DNA of 5,541 bases from Candidatus Iainarchaeum sp. (GTDB taxonomy: Archaea > Iainarchaeota > Iainarchaeia > Iainarchaeales > JAAZKV01): contig JAQVNZ010000045.1 in NCBI GenBank assembly GCA_028702895.1, positions 1 through 5,541 of the forward strand, read 5' to 3'. Position 1 is the stretch's first letter. Each line of letters starts with the position of its first letter. Shown one piece after another: positions 1-4,807 of this stretch. A program made the position numbers and the translations under genes. The notes below the pieces were generated by a model that was not told the DNA's origin, did not search any database, and saw nothing but the letters and a program-made list of their open reading frames with translations.

Positions 1-122
1 AGTTCTTTCTCAGCTTCCGCCAGAAGAGACAGGGCTTGTTCCTTGTTTGCATCCTTCTGTTCGGCATACAGGCGTGCAAGGATGACAGAGCTGCGGATGA
101 ACAGGACCGATGCCTGCTCATG
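1..122 (-). CDS. Fragment of a helical, TPR-like protein in a second minus-strand frame of the GC-rich tail; probably foreign
   Basis: In the frame whose codons begin at 122 (CAT) and 119 (GAG), the GC-rich tail reads as about 40 stop-free codons of an Ala/Leu/Glu-rich amphipathic helical peptide. It contains VILARLYAEQKDANK followed by EQALSLLAEAEKEL, the spacing expected of a tetratricopeptide-type helix pair. Its codons (CTG, GCC, CAG, GTC, CGC) differ sharply from the TTA/ATT/AGA usage of the giant gene. This frame is closed on the AT-rich side by a TGA near 149, so it cannot be part of the giant gene without a frameshift. It is probably a piece of an unrelated, more GC-rich genome. The peptide is too short for a firm family call. 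Confidence 0.4.
1..122. other. Compositionally foreign terminal segment; probable chimeric junction near 122
   Basis: By hand count positions 1-120 contain 64 G/C (about 53%), whereas 121-240 contain 32 (about 27%), and the change is abrupt. In the giant gene's frame this segment translates to a basic, Cys/Ser/Arg-rich string with four cysteines from residue 1508 to 1539. The preceding 1,500 residues hold only six cysteines. Another minus-strand frame gives a plausible helical protein. An assembly or whole-genome-amplification chimera at a contig end fits best; a real recombination breakpoint is possible but less likely. Confidence 0.65.
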
Positions 123-3100
123 CAAACCATTGCTTTTATTCCAGTTTCAGATTTACTATATTCTTCATTAAAATTAACTCCTGAAAAAATATTTACATTA
201 AATGGTTTTGCTTCTATTGGAGTTTGACTAATTTCGGTTAACCCTCTTAGCGTTAAAGGATAACTTCGTAGATTAACATTTCCTCCCATGGACATTATTC
301 CCATTTGGGTTTCAATCATTTGCCCAGGGCTAATAATAAGATTTGGTATACTAAATAATAAATTTGGATAATTTGCTTTTATATCAAGTAATCTAACTGG
401 TTCAGCACAATCATTTTGAATTGTTATTTTAGAATTTCTTCCTAATCCATCTTGTGTTAAATTAAAAGTAGAATTATCTACTCCGCTAATTTTTAAACAA
501 TCATATCCAGAATAATAAGTCATTACTTCTATTATTCCTAGATTATCAGTTCCTGTAGAATATCCTTTACTATTATTATTATAATTTGATAAGTTCATTT
601 GCCCTGATAATAATGCTTGGTAATCATAATTATCTTTTGACCCAACTCTAGAATCAAGGTTACCCATTCTTCCACTTATTAATATTTGTGATTTTACTGG
701 TTCGCTAAATTTGGTTGATGCTTCTGCAACAATCATTTTTGTTGGATTAATACTCTGACCACTTTCTAAAGATACTTGTGCGGGTGGTTCAATAGTTAAT
801 TTAACATTACTTTGAGTAGCATATTCTGTATTAACACTAAATCCTATTCCTTCTACACTAAATTGTGAAACATTTGTAACAAACACTGGTTGTATTGCGA
901 TAGCTTTTTCTTTAGCATTATTTTGTGCTAAGAATAATGTTATTTGACCAGGATAACTTAAAGCAATTCTAGGATTAATTAATTCAATTGTTATTGGTAA
1001 AACTTTTTTTAGATAATTAGAATCAAATATTATTTCAAAATTATATGTTTCATTTCTATTAAAAACTCTGTCCAATAAATTGTTTGCACTAATAGTAAGG
1101 TTACTTGTTTGTCCTGGTTGTAATATAATATCCTCACTTGTTACTGCAATATAACTTCTCTTAGTTTTTTCAGAAACCCTGTTCTTTAAAGAAATTGGCA
1201 TTTCACAATTATTAGTTGCTTCAATAACACTATTCCCTTGTGCTCCTTGACTACCAAGTATTGCTAATTTTAATGAACTTGGTGTTAGTACTAAACAATT
1301 AGAATTTAATGTTCTATTATAAGTCGCGTTTATTATAGTGCTCGTACTAGTTAGAAAAGTATTTTCTACTAGTCCTTTTATTTGTAGTTCTATGGTTTCA
1401 TCCGCACTCTCTTCTTTTCCAATATAAGTAATATTAATTTGAATATTTTGTGATTGTTGTTTAGCAATACTGTGCGGTGTTATAATATCTATTTTAAAAT
1501 TTTCTGAATTATCACTTTGAAAACTAATATCATTAATTAAAAAATCAGAATTATTAGTTAATTTTGCGTCTATCATTCTAGTTTTTTCTTCAAACATTAA
1601 TTTTGCGTTAAACTCGTCATTTATTGTCAAAATATCTTGATTAGTTATAATAAACGCTTCTGTTTTTTCTTTATATTTTTGCGCAGTAACACTTGCAGTA
1701 TAAATTCCTTGTTCTAAATCATTTTGTATTCTATACAAACCATCCTTTCCTATGCCATCAGTACCGTTTCCAACAATACTCTTAACTACTTCGCCTTGTT
1801 TATTAATAATTTTTATTAAAGCATTATCAATTCCGCGTAGGTTTTGTTCTAATACTTTTATAGTAAAATTTCTTCCAAGTTTAATTTTTTTCTCGCTTAA
1901 TTCTACAATTAATTCTTTTTCAATTACTGATTCAAAAGAAATTGTTTTAATAATATCTTCTTTCCCACTAGCACTAAAATTAATTATATTGGTTCCAGTG
2001 TCCTGTGCAATAAAATAAATTCTAATTTTTTGTTTACTATTAGCTGTTAATGATACAACACTACTAGCTTCTTTAGAAGTATAACCAGTTTCAGTCATGA
2101 AATTAAAATTATTATTTTGTACTCCTAAAAATGTTAGATTACTATCCGTAGTAAGATTAATTTGTAAATAATCTGCGTTAGTTGCAGTGAATTCTACTTC
2201 AAGAGCATAAATTTCGTGTTCTAATGCTTCAAATTTTGTTAAATCAAAATAATTTTCTTTATTATCAACAAAATTAAATGCTACACAAAGATCATCAGTA
2301 CATTCTGGTAATGATTCAAATAAAGTTAATTCTTTTATTAGTGTTTTTGCATATAATCCTGATTTTTCTTGCGAAAAATTATTATTTTCTAATTCAGGAT
2401 CAGTTGGTGTTCGATAAGTTTGGTTTTGTAATTGACTCCAAGCCCTATAATTAATAGGAATTTTTCCAGCAGTAAAATCACTTGCCCTAATTTTTACTTT
2501 GGCAACATAAGTTCCTTTTGGATTATTAACTATTCCTTCAACCCACTTATTGGCTTCGTTTTCAAATCCTTGATTAGTTCTATCTAGTGATTCATTTCCT
2601 GGTAAAGGAGTAGGACTATAAGTATAAGAAAATATTTTACTAGCATTTTGTAAAGATAAATCAAAAATAGCAATATTCTCGCTTTCAACAAATTCTATAT
2701 TATTTTGACCAGTTCTAAAATGCACTCCGCCTTGTTCTGTTGCAATTGGCCATTTTACTGAAAACTTTGCCCAATAAAATGCTCCTGGGGTAATGCCTTT
2801 TACTATTTCTCCATTCTCGTTTTCTAATCCAACAAATTCTATTATAGGTGCTAGTTCATCAGAATCTTTATTATAAACTATTATTTCAATAAAATCTTTT
2901 CCATAAACATAAACATTTTCTAAAAAAATATTTCCATCATCTAATTCAATTTTTAATTCAACCATCTTGTAATCTAGTCTATTAAAAAATATTTTACCAT
3001 TTTGGATATTCCCATCATATATTGTTGTTCCATCAAGAGTACTAATAATCGCGTTTCCTCTAATGCTTTCGCCTAATAAATCAATTAATTTTAATTCAAT

Positions 3101-4645
3101 AACATTAGCTTTTTTTGTCATGTTCAAATAAACTTTATTATCAACAGTTGTTTCATTTACTTCAATTGTCTTATATCCTTCTAGTACAAAAGTTTCTGCT
3201 TGAATTTCATATACTCCTCCACTCTTAATTACTGCTGAAGCATATCCTGCTAGACTAGTAATTATTTCTTCATATCCAACTGGTTCCCTATTACCATCGA
3301 TTATTTCAATAAGGGTTATCCTTGCATTTGTGACAGTGTTGCCAAAAGAATCTAATGTAAAAAAATCTAGTCTAAAAGAATTTGTTTGATTAGTTTCTTT
3401 TAATACAAGTGTAACAATTTCACTATTGCTAACAATTATTTTTGTTCTTTCTGGTAAAAAGCCTTCTTTGTAAGCTGTTATAAAAATTTGAGAATCCGGA
3501 TTTAATCCGATAAATTCAATCCCACTAGAAGTAGTAATACCTTCATCAATTACTTCACCATACATATCAAATAATTGTATTAGTGTTCCTGACAAATTTA
3601 ATCCTAAAGAATTAACCGAGTTAATAAGTAGCTTTTCTCCACCCTTTGCCATTAAAACATCAATTTTTTTCTCTTGTTCTCTTAATGTTATTCCGCCATC
3701 ATTATCAGAATCATAATTTAAATAACCTTCTTTTTTAATAGTAATTTTTAGTGGTATTCCTGTTTGTATTTGATCAGAAACAGCGCCTTGTTGTGAAAAC
3801 TTTTTTAATAAAACAGCTTGATTAGTTTTATTATAAATTGTTACTTCTGCATCATCAATACTCTTACCATCAAAATCGCTAACAGTTATTATTAAAGAGG
3901 CCATTCCAACAAAACCATTATTGCTAGGCTCTAAAGTAAGGTCTTTAGTACTCTCTGCAAAAAAAGTAATTTCTTGTGTTAAAGGATTATACCCATCAGC
4001 AGTAATACTTAGTATTAGTGTTTCTCCTTGTGGGACATTACTTTGAGTATAAATTCCGTTTCCATCAATTGTTAAATTAAAAATTTGTTCTCCATATCTA
4101 GCTGTAACAATAGCACTAGTGATTTTTGTAGTAGTCAAAGAATCAGTTAATCTTAATTTTGCGCGTATTCCAACAAATTGTTTGCTTAAAGAAATAGATG
4201 TGCTTGTACTTTCTAGTCCAATCATTTGATTGGCCATTCCATTTTCATAACCTTGTTTTTCTGCGATTAATTTTAGAATAGTTCCTTGTTTTTGTGGTGG
4301 AATATTTATTTTATTTCCATTACTAACAACTTGACTATAAATTAATTCGTTTTGTTCGTTATAAATTTTTAATGAAACATTTTGTAAGGGTTGATTAGTT
4401 GTAATATCTTTTAATGAAATAATCATTTCTCCAGAACCAGTTAATGGTGTGGTAGCAAAAAAACCAATTCCTAAAATTAGTAATAATAAAATAGTAATCG
4501 TGATAATAAAACTAGGTATTCCTTTATCTTCAAAAAAATCGCTATAAGTATAAACTGGCAAACCTTTTTTGTCTAATGAGTCTAATAAATCAAAGTATTT
4601 ATCTTCTAATTTAGTATAAAATCCGGCTAATTTTTCTGAAATCAA
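1..4645 (-). CDS. Giant membrane-anchored surface protein with tandem carboxypeptidase-regulatory-like / Ig-like beta-sandwich domains (3' end not in window)
   Basis: The frame is open from a TTG at 4645 to the window edge: 1,548 codons and no stop, so the C-terminus is missing. Tandem TAG-TGA stops in frame at 4672-4667 confine the start. TTG 4645 is preferred because the first in-frame ATG (residue 74) would remove the membrane anchor. Layout: cytoplasmic head 1-43 with two KG[LI]P motifs; transmembrane segment about 45-66; six beta units of about 80-90 residues at about 70-590, with recurrent G-Y/G-F strands (EKQGY, ADGYN, KKEGY, YKEGF, LEGYK); a domain at 600-745 holding all four Trp; Cys pair 782/787; a seventh unit about 912-1000; and two C-L-x28-C modules at 1117 and 1383. 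No catalytic motif is visible. The positive-inside pattern predicts N-in/C-out topology, so it is probably a surface stalk or adhesin. DPANN archaea often carry such proteins (family knowledge). Residues after about 1,507 lie in GC-rich sequence that appears foreign. Confidence 0.85.
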   Translation of the reverse strand, partial: MISEKLAGFYTKLEDKYFDLLDSLDKKGLPVYTYSDFFEDKGIPSFIITITILLLLILGIGFFATTPLTGSGEMIISLKDITTNQPLQNVSLKIYNEQNELIYSQVVSNGNKINIPPQKQGTILKLIAEKQGYENGMANQMIGLESTSTSISLSKQFVGIRAKLRLTDSLTTTKITSAIVTARYGEQIFNLTIDGNGIYTQSNVPQGETLILSITADGYNPLTQEITFFAESTKDLTLEPSNNGFVGMASLIITVSDFDGKSIDDAEVTIYNKTNQAVLLKKFSQQGAVSDQIQTGIPLKITIKKEGYLNYDSDNDGGITLREQEKKIDVLMAKGGEKLLINSVNSLGLNLSGTLIQLFDMYGEVIDEGITTSSGIEFIGLNPDSQIFITAYKEGFLPERTKIIVSNSEIVTLVLKETNQTNSFRLDFFTLDSFGNTVTNARITLIEIIDGNREPVGYEEIITSLAGYASAVIKSGGVYEIQAETFVLEGYKTIEVNETTVDNKVYLNMTKKANVIELKLIDLLGESIRGNAIISTLDGTTIYDGNIQNGKIFFNRLDYKMVELKIELDDGNIFLENVYVYGKDFIEIIVYNKDSDELAPIIEFVGLENENGEIVKGITPGAFYWAKFSVKWPIATEQGGVHFRTGQNNIEFVESENIAIFDLSLQNASKIFSYTYSPTPLPGNESLDRTNQGFENEANKWVEGIVNNPKGTYVAKVKIRASDFTAGKIPINYRAWSQLQNQTYRTPTDPELENNNFSQEKSGLYAKTLIKELTLFESLPECTDDLCVAFNFVDNKENYFDLTKFEALEHEIYALEVEFTATNADYLQINLTTDSNLTFLGVQNNNFNFMTETGYTSKEASSVVSLTANSKQKIRIYFIAQDTGTNIINFSASGKEDIIKTISFESVIEKELIVELSEKKIKLGRNFTIKVLEQNLRGIDNALIKIINKQGEVVKSIVGNGTDGIGKDGLYRIQNDLEQGIYTASVTAQKYKEKTEAFIITNQDILTINDEFNAKLMFEEKTRMIDAKLTNNSDFLINDISFQSDNSENFKIDIITPHSIAKQQSQNIQINITYIGKEESADETIELQIKGLVENTFLTSTSTIINATYNRTLNSNCLVLTPSSLKLAILGSQGAQGNSVIEATNNCEMPISLKNRVSEKTKRSYIAVTSEDIILQPGQTSNLTISANNLLDRVFNRNETYNFEIIFDSNYLKKVLPITIELINPRIALSYPGQITLFLAQNNAKEKAIAIQPVFVTNVSQFSVEGIGFSVNTEYATQSNVKLTIEPPAQVSLESGQSINPTKMIVAEASTKFSEPVKSQILISGRMGNLDSRVGSKDNYDYQALLSGQMNLSNYNNNSKGYSTGTDNLGIIEVMTYYSGYDCLKISGVDNSTFNLTQDGLGRNSKITIQNDCAEPVRLLDIKANYPNLLFSIPNLIISPGQMIETQMGIMSMGGNVNLRSYPLTLRGLTEISQTPIEAKPFNVNIFSGVNFNEEYSKSETGIKAMVCMSRHRSCSSAALSSLHACMPNRRMQTRNKPCLFWRKLRKN
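389..499 (-). repeat. C-L-x28-C module, copy 2 (giant protein residues 1383-1419)
   Basis: C1383-L and C1413 have the same 30-residue spacing as copy 1, the same N-x-C-x-x-P-[IV]-x-L ending, and a following L-I-I-S-P-G-Q that matches I-I-L-Q-P-G-Q after copy 1. The two copies start 266 residues apart. The sequence after this copy runs into the suspected junction, so further copies beyond the window are possible. Confidence 0.6.
1187..1297 (-). repeat. C-L-x28-C module, copy 1 (giant protein residues 1117-1153)
   Basis: C1117-L and C1147 lie exactly 30 residues apart, followed by x-x-P-[IV]-x-L and, about 24-27 residues later, an I-I-x-P-G-Q motif. The copy aligns without gaps to the one at residue 1383, with 11 identities in 37 positions counted by eye: C, L, L, G, N, S, I, N, C, P, L. 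The two cysteines are likely disulfide-bonded. The pattern resembles ASH/Hydin-type Ig domains, but that assignment is tentative. Confidence 0.6.
1646..1912 (-). repeat. Seventh, isolated carboxypeptidase-regulatory-like/Ig-like unit
   Basis: Residues about 912-1000 again show the plan of the N-terminal units. A strand ending K-L-G-R-N-F-T-I is followed by a G-I-D-N-A-L-I-K-I-I strand, a Gly/Asp-rich turn (V-G-N-G-T-D-G-I-G-K-D-G-L-Y), and G-I-Y-T-A-S-V-T-A-Q-K-Y. It is separated from the first six units by about 320 residues of different sequence. Confidence 0.5.
2411..2848 (-). other. Tryptophan-containing globular domain of the giant protein
   Basis: Residues about 600-745 contain all four tryptophans of the native part (W625, W632, W701, W736), in F-Y-W-A-K-F-S-V-K-W, N-K-W-V-E-G and Y-R-A-W-S-Q. 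The sequence departs from the beta-unit pattern on either side and has an internal loop rich in P, N and S (residues 676-690). It is probably another beta-sandwich (CARDB- or jelly-roll-like), perhaps ligand-binding; I do not recognise a specific family. Confidence 0.4.
2876..4438 (-). repeat. Six diverged beta-sandwich units (carboxypeptidase-regulatory-like / Ig-like) in the giant protein
   Basis: Approximate unit limits by residue are 70-155, 157-240, 245-334, 336-416, 420-510 and 513-590. They share the plan of CarboxypepD_reg-type modules: an opening strand, a D/S-x-x-G loop, an A-x-V-x-I or similar strand, a turn, then a G-Y/G-F-containing strand. The third is closest to the family pattern (VSDFDGKSIDDAEVTIY ... 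IKKEGY). Units 2 and 3 begin with the same F-V-G-[IM] opening. The sixth is the weakest. No nucleotide-level identity remains, so the duplication is old. Boundaries are read by eye and could be off by ten residues. Confidence 0.6.
3677..3712 (-). other. Canonical 12-residue EF-hand/dockerin-type calcium-binding loop in beta unit 3
   Basis: Residues 312-323 read D-S-D-N-D-G-G-I-T-L-R-E. Loop positions 1, 3 and 5 are Asp, 6 is Gly, 8 is Ile and 12 is Glu, a full match to the EF-hand loop consensus. It follows the K-K-E-G-Y-L-N-Y strand of unit 3 and precedes the last strand. Only one such loop is visible and no second EF-hand partner is seen, so a structural calcium site rather than a sensor is inferred. 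Confidence 0.65.
4448..4513 (-). other. Transmembrane signal-anchor of the giant protein
   Basis: Residues about 45-66 form an unbroken hydrophobic run (SFIITITILLLLILGIGFF), followed by A-T-T-P-L-T-G-S-G and then beta-rich sequence. The preceding head carries K26, K27 and K41, so the positive-inside rule puts the N-terminus in the cytoplasm and the rest outside. There is no lipobox cysteine and no obvious signal-peptidase site, so a retained type II anchor is more likely than a cleaved signal. Confidence 0.8.
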
Positions 4646-4651
4646 ACAAAA

Positions 4652-4656
4652 TCCCT
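4652..4656 (-). promoter_or_regulatory. Weak Shine-Dalgarno-like AGGGA before the UUG start
   Basis: AGGGA lies six bases upstream of the TTG at 4645 and is the only G-rich run in the spacer. The spacing is right but the match to the anti-SD sequence is partial. It supports TTG 4645 as start if the message has a longer leader or reads through from the upstream gene; it would lie outside a leaderless transcript starting near 4649. Confidence 0.35.
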
Positions 4657-4670
4657 GTTTATAAATTCAC

Positions 4671-4680
4671 TATATATAAT
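4671..4680 (-). promoter_or_regulatory. Candidate archaeal TATA box for the giant gene
   Basis: The minus strand reads ATTATATATA here, centred about 30 bp upstream of the TTG at 4645. An archaeal TATA box normally sits about 25-27 bp before transcription starts, which would put the start near 4649 and make the transcript almost leaderless. The whole spacer is so AT-rich that chance TATA matches are expected; another candidate (TTTATAAA) is at 4658-4665. Confidence 0.3.
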
Positions 4681-4807
4681 TAACACTTATTATATATTAA
4701 GTATTCTATATTTAATGTTTTTTATATGCTTTGTTTTTGTTATTAAGAGTAATTAATTATTTTTTTAATAATAGTTGAATTGTAATTTTAATTATTATTT
4801 AATTTTT

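Larger units (their letters stand above)
4646..4807. other. 162-bp AT-rich spacer without a recognisable terminator
   Basis: About 13% GC by hand count (21 of 162). On the transcribed-sense minus strand it is full of A-tracts and has no U-run longer than four; the only such run directly precedes the next start codon. There is no stem-loop plus U-tract. No small ORF or RNA gene is apparent. Read-through from the cysteine-rich gene into the giant gene is therefore possible. Confidence 0.6.

Noticed and set aside
36..227. Plus-strand 63-codon frame that looks like a small lipoprotein (L-F-G-I-Q-A-C-K-D-D)
   Set aside because: It starts at TTG without a ribosome-binding site, crosses the composition junction, and its second half is the complement of the giant gene. 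The lipobox resemblance is probably chance.
955..970. Second calcium-like loop at protein residues 960-968 (coordinates given here are residues of the giant protein)
   Set aside because: N-G-T-D-G-I-G-K-D lacks the D-x-D-x-D-G order and a Glu at position 12. It is better read as the Gly/Asp turn typical of the seventh beta unit.
1752..2018. Plus-strand 88-codon frame of hydrophobic sequence
   Set aside because: It lies antisense inside the giant gene. The hydrophobicity comes from reading the complement of Lys/Asn/Glu-rich codons, and no start signals are present.
4667..4672. Possible stop-codon reassignment that would extend the giant gene upstream
   Set aside because: The stops are a TAG-TGA pair, TGG is used for Trp throughout, and the other gene ends in TAA. 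The standard code explains everything seen.
4685..4702. Inverted repeat ACTTA ... TAAGT in the spacer
   Set aside because: Five-base arms in a very AT-rich region are expected by chance, and it is not followed by a U-tract, so it was not called as an operator or terminator.
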